Origin: Bradyrhizobium agreste
GTDB taxonomy: Bacteria; Pseudomonadota; Alphaproteobacteria; Rhizobiales; Xanthobacteraceae
Length of the DNA: 64,000 nucleotides
Assembly (NCBI RefSeq): GCF_016031625.1
Contig: NZ_JACCHP010000006.1
Coordinates: 1-64,000 of the forward strand
Reading direction: 5' to 3'
Each line of letters opens with the position of its first letter. Position 1 is the first letter of the stretch. The position numbers and the translations under genes are program-made. Of the stretch, positions 26,217 through 34,473 are shown in pieces. Below the pieces are notes generated by a model. That model was not told the DNA's origin. It worked only from the letters and a program-made list of their open reading frames with translations, and ran no database searches.

Positions 26217-26300
26217 TCAACCTTTGCGGATCTTTGCGTAGGCGGCGAGTGCGCGTTCGCGTGCCCTGGCATGATCGACGATCGGCTGCGAACAGGTCTT
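26217..26300 (-). pseudogene. Deoxyribodipyrimidine photolyase, C-terminal relic
   Basis: On the minus strand, 26300 down to the TGA at 26217-26219 encodes [20 protein letters not shown] plus RKG. This is the characteristic C-terminus of photolyase/cryptochrome proteins, where PPIVDH...RE.AL.A.. ends the FAD-binding domain. Immediately upstream the match stops ([18 protein letters not shown] is not photolyase-like), and the chemotaxis receptor gene starts 144 bases away. About 25 codons of a gene normally near 480 codons therefore remain. Recognition is by eye only. Confidence 0.65.
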
Positions 26301-26384
26301 GCCGATCGCACCGGCGCTCCGGCGGGCGGGACGACCTCGTTTACCAATTGGAAAGCATGCCGCGCGCGGCGGTGGGAACCGTCG

Positions 26385-26399
26385 TTAATGCGACCGTAA
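26385..26399. promoter_or_regulatory. CtrA-like box upstream of the chemotaxis receptor
   Basis: TTAA-N7-GTAA, one mismatch from the CtrA consensus TTAA-N7-TTAA, 45 bases before the ATG at 26444. CtrA often controls motility and chemotaxis genes in alphaproteobacteria, so the placement is plausible. Confidence 0.3.
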
Positions 26400-26443
26400 G
26401 TCAATTGCACGATTATGCAGGGATTACGGGGGTCATTCCATCC

Positions 26444-28174
26444 ATGTCCAATCTTCTAACGGCGAAGTTCCTGCCGCGGTTCAAGCTCGGCACCAAGGCC
26501 GTCCTGTGCGCGGTGCTGTTGATCGCAATGAACACGGCGCTGGTGGTCGGCGCCGGCTATTGGTCGCTGACATCCGCCTTCAATGACCGCGCCTTGCGCG
26601 ACATCGAGATCAATCTGCGCACGCTGGCGCTGGCCTTTGCGGAGACCGTTCCCGAGGCCAAGATCACGATTCGGGACGGCGCGGTGGTCCGCGCCGAGAT
26701 CCCGAAAATGCCCGACTTCAAGGATCACGCCATCGTCGATCGGGCGGTGTCCTACGCCGGCGGCAACGCGACCCTGTTCGTGTTCGACGCGGCGAGCGGA
26801 CAATTCGTCCGCCGCTCGACCAACGTGAAAAAGGAAAACGGCGACCGCGCCGTCGGGACCCAGCTTGCCGCCGATCATCCCGGGCAGGCCCCGCTGCGCC
26901 GTGGCGAGGCCTATAAGGGGCCGGCGACGCTGTTCGGCAAGACGTTCATGACCGCCTATTTCCCGATCGGCGATGGGACCGGCAAGGTCGCCGGCATTCT
27001 CTATGTCGGCATCCCCATGGCGCAGTTCGAGGGCATGCTGTCCCAGGCCATGGAGAGCATGGCTGCCGCCGCCGGGCTTGCCGCGCTTCTGGTCCTGCTC
27101 CTGACCCTGCTGGTCGTCCGGCGCATCACCCGGCCGCTGACTTCGGTGACGCACTCGCTCACCGCGCTTGCCAATGGCCAGAACGACGTCGCGATCGAAT
27201 GCGAGGACCGTGCCGACGAGATCGGCGAGATCGCCCGCACGGTCGCGGTGTTCAAGAGCAACTCGCAGGAGCGGGCACGCCTGCGCACTGAACAGGCGGC
27301 GGCAAATGCTGCCGCAGCCGAGCAGCGCAAGGCCGAGCTGCGCAGCTTCGTCGAGGAGTTCCGCGGCAGCGTCGGCGGCATTCTCGACAAGGTGCTCGCA
27401 TCGTCCGGGGACTTCGAGCGCGCCGCGCGACAACTCACCGACGCCGCGCGCTCTACGGCCGATCTGTCGGCGCAGTCGGCGGGAGCTTCCGAAAGCGCCT
27501 CCGAGCATGTGCGTTCGGCAGCGTCCGCTTCCGACGAGCTGTCTCAATCCATCTCCGAGATCACCCGCCGGGTGCAGGAATCGAACGCGATCTCCGCCGA
27601 GGCGGTGCGGCAGGCCGAAGCCACCGACCAGCGCATTGCGCAGCTCTCGGAGGCCGGCTCGCGCATCGGCGACGTCGTCAAGCTGATCACCTCGATCGCC
27701 GAGCAGACCAATCTGCTGGCGCTGAATGCGACCATCGAGGCTGCACGCGCCGGCGATGCCGGCCGCGGCTTCGCGGTGGTGGCTCAGGAGGTCAAGACGC
27801 TCGCCGGCCAGACCGCCAAGGCGACCGACGAGATCTCGAACCAGATCGAGAGCATGCAGCTTGCGACCGAGGAATCGGTCGCCGCCATCAAGGCGATCAG
27901 CCAGACCATCGAGCGCATCAGCGGCATCGCAGGCTCGATCTCGGCCGCGGTCGAGCAACAGAAAAGCGCGACGCACAACATCGTGGCGAGCGTTCGCGCC
28001 GCAGTGTCAGGCACCGCCGATGTCGCGGTCAATGTCCGTCACGCCGCCAAAGGCGCCAGCGAGACCGGCGAGACGTCGAGCCGGATGTTTGCTTCCGCCC
28101 AGGCGCTGTCGGGCGAGAGCCTGCATCTGAAGGCCGAGGTCGAGAGCTTCCTCGACCGCGTGCACGCGGCGTGA
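26444..28174 (+). CDS. Methyl-accepting chemotaxis protein
   Basis: A 576-residue transducer. A first membrane helix near residues 19-40 is followed by a periplasmic Cache-like domain (residues about 45-200) and a second membrane helix near 205-228 ([19 protein letters not shown]). A HAMP domain follows, then a long coiled-coil signalling domain with the hairpin core [20 protein letters not shown]. Ligand unknown. ATG 26444 was chosen; longer in-frame extensions lack membrane character and overlap the photolyase relic. No che genes are adjacent, so it works with a distant chemotaxis system. Confidence 0.92.
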   Translation: MSNLLTAKFLPRFKLGTKAVLCAVLLIAMNTALVVGAGYWSLTSAFNDRALRDIEINLRTLALAFAETVPEAKITIRDGAVVRAEIPKMPDFKDHAIVDRAVSYAGGNATLFVFDAASGQFVRRSTNVKKENGDRAVGTQLAADHPGQAPLRRGEAYKGPATLFGKTFMTAYFPIGDGTGKVAGILYVGIPMAQFEGMLSQAMESMAAAAGLAALLVLLLTLLVVRRITRPLTSVTHSLTALANGQNDVAIECEDRADEIGEIARTVAVFKSNSQERARLRTEQAAANAAAAEQRKAELRSFVEEFRGSVGGILDKVLASSGDFERAARQLTDAARSTADLSAQSAGASESASEHVRSAASASDELSQSISEITRRVQESNAISAEAVRQAEATDQRIAQLSEAGSRIGDVVKLITSIAEQTNLLALNATIEAARAGDAGRGFAVVAQEVKTLAGQTAKATDEISNQIESMQLATEESVAAIKAISQTIERISGIAGSISAAVEQQKSATHNIVASVRAAVSGTADVAVNVRHAAKGASETGETSSRMFASAQALSGESLHLKAEVESFLDRVHAA

Positions 28175-28191
28175 GTTTGTAGTTCAAGGCA

Positions 28192-28271
28192 GTCATTCCG
28201 GGGCGGTCCACAGGACCGAGCCCGGAATCTCGAGATCCCGGGTCTGGTCCTTCGGACCATCCCGGGATGAC
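28192..28271. repeat. Palindromic repeat (GTCATTCCGGGGCGGTCC family)
   Basis: GTCATTCCGGGGCGGTCC is mirrored by GGACCATCCCGGGATGAC, with an inner GAGCCCGGAATCTCGAGATC stem. It lies between the convergent chemotaxis receptor and peroxiredoxin genes and can serve as a bidirectional terminator. Confidence 0.8.
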
Positions 28272-28303
28272 TTTTTGCGGTCGCTATCCGCGACCGCCAA
28301 AAG

Positions 28304-28963
<660 letters not shown>

Positions 28964-28982
28964 GGTTCTACCTCATCGCTTT

Positions 28983-29000
28983 GAATTTACTTATAAATTC
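28983..29000. promoter_or_regulatory. Candidate operator/promoter dyad for the peroxiredoxin gene
   Basis: GAATTTA-CTTA-TAAATTC is a perfect 7-base inverted repeat with a 4-base spacer, beginning 20 bases upstream of the peroxiredoxin ATG (28963). It is unusually AT-rich for this DNA. A peroxide- or redox-responsive repressor site is the simplest reading; the regulator is unknown. Confidence 0.45.
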
Positions 29001-29280
29001 ATCTCGGCCGTCGCCGCCAGTATAGGGCTTTGGAAAGGCCAAGTGAACCGCTTCAAGTAAAATGTGAATTCCTTGCTTGAAGAGCCGACTTCTTAGCACC
29101 TTTCTGTTACAGCGGCGCCTGCGGCGAAACATCTCCACCGGAGCTGCACGGGCTCGATTGCCCCGATAATGCCTTTTATGACTTCCATCACGCCCGTCCG
29201 GCGCGTCCTAGAACCAGATTGGTCCTGATAGCGACCAATTGGCAACCATCTAGAAAAGTCGCGATCCCCGTATCGAATCG

Positions 29281-29295
29281 TTAACCACCCCTTTA
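29281..29295. promoter_or_regulatory. CtrA-like box upstream of the gene at 29344
   Basis: TTAA-CCACCCC-TTTA, one mismatch from TTAA-N7-TTAA, 48 bases before the ATG at 29344. Confidence 0.25.
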
Positions 29296-29343
29296 CGCCG
29301 GCATGAAAATGCTGGCCGATCAGAAGAAGTCTGGAAGTGAACT

Positions 29344-29916
29344 ATGTCTTCCGCTGCGCCTAAGCCTACCGAGTCGTCGTCCCTCGTGCCGTCCTGCCGC
29401 GATACCGCAGCTCATGCCCTTTCCGTCGTGCGCGACGGCGTGATCACGGGCGAAGGCCCGACCACCAAGGGAAGGGTGCATTTCTCCCGCTCGCTCGACG
29501 CCGATGACACCGCCTGGTGCATGCGCATCCTCACCGCCACCGCCGTCAACGACCAGCCGGTCAGCCGCGGCGAGGCCGAAGTTCTGTTCGAGATCAACGA
29601 GGCCGCGACCGAGCGCACCGATGGTGGCCGGTTCGACGACCTGCTTGCCAAGGCGGTCGCCCACTATGCCGCCAGCGCCTCGGGCCTGAAGGTGCCGCCG
29701 CGCAGCGTCGCGCTGTCGGCCGACACCGAGATCGAGAGCTGGGCGCCGTCCTATGCCTCCAAGGTCAACAGCGAGATGCTGGAGTGGATCGCCGGCCAGA
29801 TGCGCGGCAAGCGCCAGAACAACCGTCGCCTGATGGCGATGGTCGCGACTTTCCTGGGCACCACCGCACTGCCTCTGGCGGGCCAGTTGCCGAACGTGTT
29901 CGACATCGGGATGTAA
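29344..29916 (+). CDS. Conserved hypothetical protein
   Basis: A 190-residue protein with no recognised domain. It is acidic in the middle (DDTAWCMRILTATAVNDQPV, then ERTDGGRFDDLLAKAVAHY). A basic segment, MRGKRQNNRRLMAMVATFLG, is followed by a weakly hydrophobic end (TTALPLAGQLPNVFDIGM). It could be a cytoplasmic protein that associates with the membrane. ATG 29344 follows AAGTCTGGAAGTGAACT. A strong terminator follows. Confidence 0.65.
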   Translation: MSSAAPKPTESSSLVPSCRDTAAHALSVVRDGVITGEGPTTKGRVHFSRSLDADDTAWCMRILTATAVNDQPVSRGEAEVLFEINEAATERTDGGRFDDLLAKAVAHYAASASGLKVPPRSVALSADTEIESWAPSYASKVNSEMLEWIAGQMRGKRQNNRRLMAMVATFLGTTALPLAGQLPNVFDIGM

Positions 29917-29946
29917 GATTTTGCGCGTCACGCGATGACGCCAGGG

Positions 29947-29976
29947 AACGGCGGGATTATTTCCCCGCCGTTTTTT
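29947..29976. terminator. Rho-independent terminator (bidirectional)
   Basis: AACGGCGGG (29947-29955) pairs with CCCGCCGTT (29964-29972), followed by a run of T to 29976. It terminates the plus-strand gene at 29344-29916. Its right arm overlaps the 3' end of the minus-strand phosphatase gene. Confidence 0.8.
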
Positions 29977-31825
29977 GTTTGCCGGTGTCCAGCTCGAGCC
30001 CCAGCGTGCGGCCTGGAAAACCGGCGGCATCGAAATAACGCTGGCTGCCGACGCGCTGGAACTTCAGCACCGTGACCAGGCCGCCCTCGGCGGGCTTCGA
30101 CTTCACGGTGCCGGCATAGGCCTTCGGCACGGTGCCGTTGGGCATCGCTTCCGACATCACGCGGCCCACCAAGTCTCCTTTCTGCGTCGCGCGCAGGCCC
30201 ATGAGCTGCGCGGCCGTCATGCCGACGTCGGCATTGCTGACCGGAATCTCGTCGACATAGCCGGCTTTGAAGTCCGGGCCGATGGCGGCCATGAAGTTCA
30301 TGGTGTCGCCGCGGCTGAAGCTGCCATGCATGCCCTGGCCCTGGCGCAGCACGGTGTCGGCGACCTGCACCGAGCAATTGGTCGGCGCCTCGCCGCAATC
30401 GCTGGCATAGGAGCGGAAGTTGACGACGATGGACGGCGTCGGGGTCGCCGACTTGCCGCGCAAATTGATGCTCGACAATGGCAGCGTGCCCGGGAAGCGG
30501 CCGAGCGAGTCCTCGACGAACAGGCCGGAGACGTAGTCCTGTTCGAGCAGCGCCTTGATGGTCTTCGCGGCGAGCTTCTTGTCCTTGTTCGGCAGATAGA
30601 CCAGGTCGGAGCCGCCATTGGTGGCGACGACGAGGTCGGGCTTTTCCGGATCCTTGCCGAGCACGCCATTGCCGGCCTTGGGATGCTTGTTGCCTTCGAT
30701 CTTCGCATTCTTGTCGTTGGGGTCGAACAGCGGCAGGTCGAGCGCTTTCGCAAGGTCGAGCGCCAGGAAGCCCATCGGCAGGAAGTCCTTGGGCGTGTCG
30801 TCATAGCTGACCTTGGCCGACGGGCTGGTCTTGCTCTCCTTGGAGATGGTCGAGAAGCCGTGGTCGGCCGAGACGATGATGTTGGTCGAGGCGGCGAGCC
30901 CGAGCTCGTCGAGCGCCTTGCGGAGCTGGGCGAGGTTGGTGTCGGCGTTCTTGATGCCGGCCATCGAGGTCGGGCCGTTGATGCCGGGCATGATCTGGTT
31001 GAGGCTGTCGCCGGTGTTGTGCTGGCTGCCGTCGGGGTCGCGCGACCAGAACACCAGCACGAACGGCTTGTTGCGTGCCTTGAACATCGGCAGCACCACC
31101 TTGGTGGCGACGTCGGCGAAATAGGCCTGCTGCGCGACATTGGCGACCGTGGTGCCCGGCGTCTTGGCATCGCCCGCCTTGGAATTGTCGCCGCGCGGCG
31201 GCGTGGCGAGGGGCAGGCCGGCCTTGGTCAGCGCGTCCTTCACCTCGTCCGACAGCGCCACGCCGTTCTTGCCGCCGGTGGAATCGTCGAACACGATCGA
31301 GTGCAGGCCGGGCTTTTCAAGCTTGTCGGTGTGGTCGAACTGGTAGGTCGGACCGACCTTGCCGATCGCCGCGGTGCTCAGCCCCTTGTCGCGAGCCAGC
31401 TTCAGAATCGTGTCCTCGTTGAGGTAGTTGCCCCCAAAATGCTCGTCGATGTCGCCGAGCACGGCATCGTTCTCGATGAAGGGGACCACGGTGTCGCCGG
31501 CCGGCACCGAGGTGTAGTTGGTCCAGATCGTGTTGGAGAACACGCCGGTGTCGCCGAGATAATGGCCGGTCGACATCGCCGAGCCGTTGGCCATGGTGAA
31601 GGTGGGGAAGAGCGAGTGCGGATTCTTGAAGTTGACGCCCTTGTCGCGAACCTCGGCCATCGCAGGCGTCGTCTCCGGGGTGACCTTCAGCGCGCGCAGA
31701 CCGTCCGGAATGAACAGGATCAGGTTGCGGGGCGTGTTGTTCTGGGCAGAGGCAAGTCCGGTGAAAAGCCCGGTGGACAGCACGGTCAGACCGGCGGACA
31801 GCAACACCAGTGAACGGCGCATCAA
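29957..31825 (-). CDS. Exported alkaline-phosphatase-superfamily protein (type I phosphodiesterase-like)
   Basis: A 622-residue protein with a signal peptide (residues 1-27, ending GLASAQ). It shows the alkaline phosphatase superfamily metal sites: IPDGLRAL near the N-terminus, HSLFPTFTMANGSAMSTGHY containing the catalytic Thr/Ser, and later FWSRDPDGSQHNTGDS and IVSADHGFSTI for Asp/His ligands. It probably hydrolyses phosphate mono- or diesters in the periplasm. A candidate Pho box lies 65 bases upstream, consistent with phosphate-starvation control. Monocistronic. Confidence 0.85.
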   Translation of the reverse strand: MMRRSLVLLSAGLTVLSTGLFTGLASAQNNTPRNLILFIPDGLRALKVTPETTPAMAEVRDKGVNFKNPHSLFPTFTMANGSAMSTGHYLGDTGVFSNTIWTNYTSVPAGDTVVPFIENDAVLGDIDEHFGGNYLNEDTILKLARDKGLSTAAIGKVGPTYQFDHTDKLEKPGLHSIVFDDSTGGKNGVALSDEVKDALTKAGLPLATPPRGDNSKAGDAKTPGTTVANVAQQAYFADVATKVVLPMFKARNKPFVLVFWSRDPDGSQHNTGDSLNQIMPGINGPTSMAGIKNADTNLAQLRKALDELGLAASTNIIVSADHGFSTISKESKTSPSAKVSYDDTPKDFLPMGFLALDLAKALDLPLFDPNDKNAKIEGNKHPKAGNGVLGKDPEKPDLVVATNGGSDLVYLPNKDKKLAAKTIKALLEQDYVSGLFVEDSLGRFPGTLPLSSINLRGKSATPTPSIVVNFRSYASDCGEAPTNCSVQVADTVLRQGQGMHGSFSRGDTMNFMAAIGPDFKAGYVDEIPVSNADVGMTAAQLMGLRATQKGDLVGRVMSEAMPNGTVPKAYAGTVKSKPAEGGLVTVLKFQRVGSQRYFDAAGFPGRTLGLELDTGKQKTAGK

Positions 31826-31889
31826 AGTCTCTCCTGCACTGAGGCAAATGGCCGCGGTAGCGGCTCACAGCTTCGTTTAGTTTCGCTGC

Positions 31890-31907
31890 ATGACGGTTTC
31901 GTTACAA
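31890..31907 (-). promoter_or_regulatory. Candidate Pho box upstream of the phosphatase gene
   Basis: Read on the minus strand: TTGTAAC-GAAA-CCGTCAT, two 7-base direct-repeat units separated by 4 bases. The second unit matches the PhoB half site CTGTCAT at 6 of 7 positions; the first matches at 4. It ends 65 bases upstream of the start at 31825. Confidence 0.45.
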
Positions 31908-31955
31908 GGGCCCGGCCGATGCAGCAGGGCTGGGAAGGGGAGTGATTACTGCCGC

Positions 31956-32038
31956 GTGGACCCCGGCTCTGCAGCGCATCGTCGAACCGGACGATGCTTC
32001 GCATCGCCGAGGAGACGCTGCGCTGCGTCCGGGGCACG
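31956..32038. repeat. Palindromic repeat (GTGGACCCCGGCTCTGCAGC family)
   Basis: GTGGACCCCGG and CAGCGCATCG are matched by CGCTGCGCTGCGTCCGGGGC at the right, with an inner AACCGGACGATGCTTCGCAT stem. Related to the repeat at 11071-11197. Confidence 0.7.
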
Positions 32039-32078
32039 AGCCGGAGTTTGGAATGACGGAGCGCGTGGGTGCTGGTTC

Positions 32079-32166
32079 GTAGGATGGGTAGAGCACTTGC
32101 GAAACCCATCATGCTTCCCCGCAGACGAAAGGTGATGGGTTTCGCTTGCGCTCTACCCATCCTACA
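32079..32166. repeat. Palindromic repeat (GTAGGATGGGTAGAGC family)
   Basis: GTAGGATGGGTAGAGCACTT with CGAAACCCATCA on the left is mirrored by TGATGGGTTTCG and CGCTCTACCCATCCTAC on the right, a near-perfect long stem of about 28 pairs. It directly abuts the large repeat copy B. Confidence 0.85.
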
Positions 32167-32167
32167 A

Positions 32168-32770
32168 TCCTGCAGACACGGTTTCGCATCCTCGCGGCGC
32201 ATCTCGCCCGAGCTTTGCTTGTCGCCTCACCCTCATCGAAAGAGGGCGCAGGGAAGACCGGGAGCCGGCTGGCTCCCATTGACCGCCATGCCAAGAGCAG
32301 ACTGCGTGTGCCTGGTGCATAGCGGGGAAACAGGGCAACCGGAGACATCCCGGCCTTCCCTGCGCAGTGGTTGGAACGGCTTATGTCGTGCTCTCCCCGG
32401 GGAGCGATGCACTATTGCCCCCGTCGCCTTGCGGATGGCTGATGCGTATCGCCCGGTCGGGCAACACACATCACCACAAGACTTGGCGCACAGACCCCGG
32501 GCGCCAGGACCACACGATTTTGCCGTACGCGAACCGCACCCGTCGTTGGCACGAGGTCTTCGCTCACGGCTCTCCGCCCTGCGAAGCTTTTCGCGCCGAT
32601 GTGGCCCGCGTCCACCGCCGCCCGGCCCGCGTTCGTGACGATCGCGATACGCCCCTCTTCCTTGGGCCGGGTTGCGGCGAGACATACGTGATTTCCGAAT
32701 TTCGGTAAAGCGGAATATTTTGCGCGGGCTAGGTTGACCGGCATCTTGGGTGTTTTGCCCGTCGGGCAAC
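32168..32770 (-). repeat. Large dispersed noncoding repeat, copy B
   Basis: Reverse-complement homolog of 7629-8160. The same conserved blocks are present, including GGCAATAGTGCATCGCTCC and the CCTGGCGCCCGGGGTCTGTG block. The same 16-base arms lie at 32246-32261 and 32350-32365. Copy B is about 70 bases longer, with an insertion between the CGCCCGGGGTCTGTG block and the CGACGGGGGCAATAG block. The loop between the arms is different in sequence but similar in length (88 against 84 bases). Conserved peptide-like strings occur in shifting frames, so no gene is called. Confidence 0.75.
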
Positions 32771-32891
32771 GCAAGGGATTGTGGCCGCAACCATTCAATC
32801 AAGCAGCAGGGGGCGCTGACGCACGAAGTTATTGAAATGAGCGCGGAATTCCGGGCGTTCTGCCGCACCCTGTCCCGGTTAATCGCGTGCC

Positions 32892-32906
32892 TTAACCAAT
32901 AATTAA
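32892..32906. promoter_or_regulatory. CtrA-like box (perfect TTAA-N7-TTAA)
   Basis: TTAA-CCAATAA-TTAA lies 87 bases upstream of the ATG at 32993, in an AT-rich patch within otherwise GC-rich DNA. It matches the alphaproteobacterial CtrA consensus core exactly. Confidence 0.45.
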
Positions 32907-32992
32907 TTATACGTTTGCGGGTGGGCGACGGCCCGGCCTAGCCTCCTTCCGGGGAGCTGCTATCGCGAAGGCAAACGAGTGTGGTGCGTATC

Positions 32993-33439
32993 ATGATTGC
33001 CAGATCATATGGGGCGTTGTTCGCCTCGCTCAGCGCAGCTGCGCTGCTGCTTAGCTCCAGTGACAGTCCAGCCGGACCTGCTGGCGCCGCCGCGCCAGGC
33101 GTTGCAGCAGTTGCTGCCCCGCCGGCTGCGGCACGTCCGCCGATTGGGCCGGGCGCGAGGTTCCACCGCCGCAGCGCTCCCTGGGTCTATTGGCCTGGCG
33201 GCGGCTACTTCTACGACGGCGCCGGCTACAGCCAGCCCTTCGCCGATGTGAACCAGTCGCTCTCCGCCGATGTGCGCTACACCTACACCTATGATGTGCC
33301 CTGGGACTGGACGCATCGCTATCCGCCGAACGTCGTGCCGTCCGATCGGCCCTATGTGCCGAGCTGCCCGACCGAGCGGGTGACGGTGCCCGGCCGCGGC
33401 GGCAGCGAGCACACCGTCAACGTCATGCGCTGCTACTGA
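32993..33439 (+). CDS. Secreted protein of unknown function, aromatic-rich
   Basis: A 148-residue protein starting at ATG 32993 (GTG 32981 is an alternative). The N-terminal signal segment (LFASLSAAALLLSSSDSPAG) is followed by an Ala/Pro linker. The mature domain is rich in Tyr/Trp/Pro (PWVYWPGGGYFYDGAGYSQP, YTYTYDVPWDWTHRYPP) and ends with a Cys pair (CPTERV and MRCY). Likely an envelope protein of Bradyrhizobium-type genomes; function unknown. A perfect CtrA-type box upstream hints at cell-cycle control. Confidence 0.65.
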   Translation: MIARSYGALFASLSAAALLLSSSDSPAGPAGAAAPGVAAVAAPPAAARPPIGPGARFHRRSAPWVYWPGGGYFYDGAGYSQPFADVNQSLSADVRYTYTYDVPWDWTHRYPPNVVPSDRPYVPSCPTERVTVPGRGGSEHTVNVMRCY

Positions 33440-33443
33440 ACAT

Positions 33444-33518
33444 CTTGAGCATGATCTTTTCGGAAGACCGCTTCACACTTTGCGCTAACGCGGCCCTTCG
33501 GGTCCGGATCATGCTCTA
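33444..33518 (-). repeat. Dispersed repeat (TAGAGCATGATCCG family)
   Basis: Read on the minus strand it opens TAGAGCATGATCCGGACCC and closes AGATCATGCTCAAG, giving GAGCATGATC/GATCATGCTC arms. A second copy lies at 51526-51576. The opening TAG is the stop codon of the GNAT gene (33516-33518), as it is for the GntR gene at the other copy. Confidence 0.8.
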
Positions 33519-34358
33519 GCCCAGCTCGAAGCTGGTGACGCCGAAGACGCGGTCGAGCCGCAGCGGCAGGATCGGCCCGGTGTACATCCGCGCCGTCTCG
33601 AACACCGGCGTGAGGCCGAGCGCCTCGGCGAGCGCGATTGCGACCGGATTGACGGCGGGGACATCGAGGAAGACCTCGCCGGCGCCCGCGCTTCCCAGCA
33701 GGGCCTGCACGACGTCATCCGCGGCGGCGCGGTCGTCGGCGACGAGCGGGCCGATCTTGTAGCCGGTCCGGCACGGACGGATGACGCCCCATGCAGCGAG
33801 CCTGCCGTCGCGCAGCAACGCGCGACTGATGTGACCTCGTGTGTTGATCCAGGCGCGGAGGAAGGCGCTGCGCGCGGCGGGGAAGACGCTGGCGTCATCG
33901 GCTTCCACGAGCGCGAACGGGACGTTGTCGAGCGCAACGACATCGGCCGGCGGCTTCACGAATCCCGCAACAGTGCCGCCATAGCGGATATTGGCGTAAG
34001 CGAGCTGGAATCCCGACTTCTTGTAATTCTCCTGCTGCGCCACCACGCCGTCGAGGCCGATCACGCGCGCGCCCGCATGCGCGATCGCGGCGTTCCAGAT
34101 GCGCAGGCCATGGCCCGCGCCGCGAAAGCGCTCGCGCACGATGTAGAAGCCGAGGAAGGCGAAGCGGTCGTCATAATTGACGCAGGAGACGGTCGCGACC
34201 GGCTCGCCTTCGATCTCGCCGACGAAGAAGCCCTGGCGATCGGGGATCGCAAAGCACGCGGCATCCGCCAGCCCCGGATTCCAGCCCTCCGCCGCGGCCC
34301 AGTCGACGGCGAGGGCGATTTCGTCGGGGCGCAAATTGCGGATCTGCAAATCACTCAT
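33516..34358 (-). CDS. GNAT-family N-acetyltransferase with C-terminal extra domain
   Basis: A 280-residue protein. The N-terminal GNAT fold (residues about 5-125) has VATVSCVNYDDRFAFLGFYI and the acetyl-CoA loop RFRGAGHGLRIW. The C-terminal half (VPFALVEADDASVFPAARSA to the end) is a second GNAT-like domain found in YitH-type proteins. Substrate unknown. ATG 34358 (MSDLQIRNLRPDEIA) is chosen over an earlier ATG at 34427. Its stop TAG is contributed by the TAGAGCATGATCCG repeat. Confidence 0.82.
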   Translation of the reverse strand: MSDLQIRNLRPDEIALAVDWAAAEGWNPGLADAACFAIPDRQGFFVGEIEGEPVATVSCVNYDDRFAFLGFYIVRERFRGAGHGLRIWNAAIAHAGARVIGLDGVVAQQENYKKSGFQLAYANIRYGGTVAGFVKPPADVVALDNVPFALVEADDASVFPAARSAFLRAWINTRGHISRALLRDGRLAAWGVIRPCRTGYKIGPLVADDRAAADDVVQALLGSAGAGEVFLDVPAVNPVAIALAEALGLTPVFETARMYTGPILPLRLDRVFGVTSFELG

Positions 34359-34473
34359 TTCAAGCCGCTCATGATGGATGCGTTCGGCCATGGACCTGCC
34401 GACGGGTCCGGCTGTAGAAGGCCTCATGATAGGCCGAGCCTGCGGCTCGCCTCAACTGAAGGGATTATCGGTC

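Larger units (their letters stand above)
28964..29343. other. 380-base divergent intergenic region
   Basis: It separates the peroxiredoxin gene (left) from the conserved hypothetical gene at 29344 (right). It contains the dyad at 28983-29000 and a CtrA-like word at 29281-29295, each listed separately, plus an AT-rich patch around 29040-29080. No gene or repeat is visible in the centre. Confidence 0.6.

Noticed and set aside
32412..32798. A 128-codon minus-strand frame in repeat copy B
   Set aside because: Looks like a small protein, but its frame is not kept in copy A.
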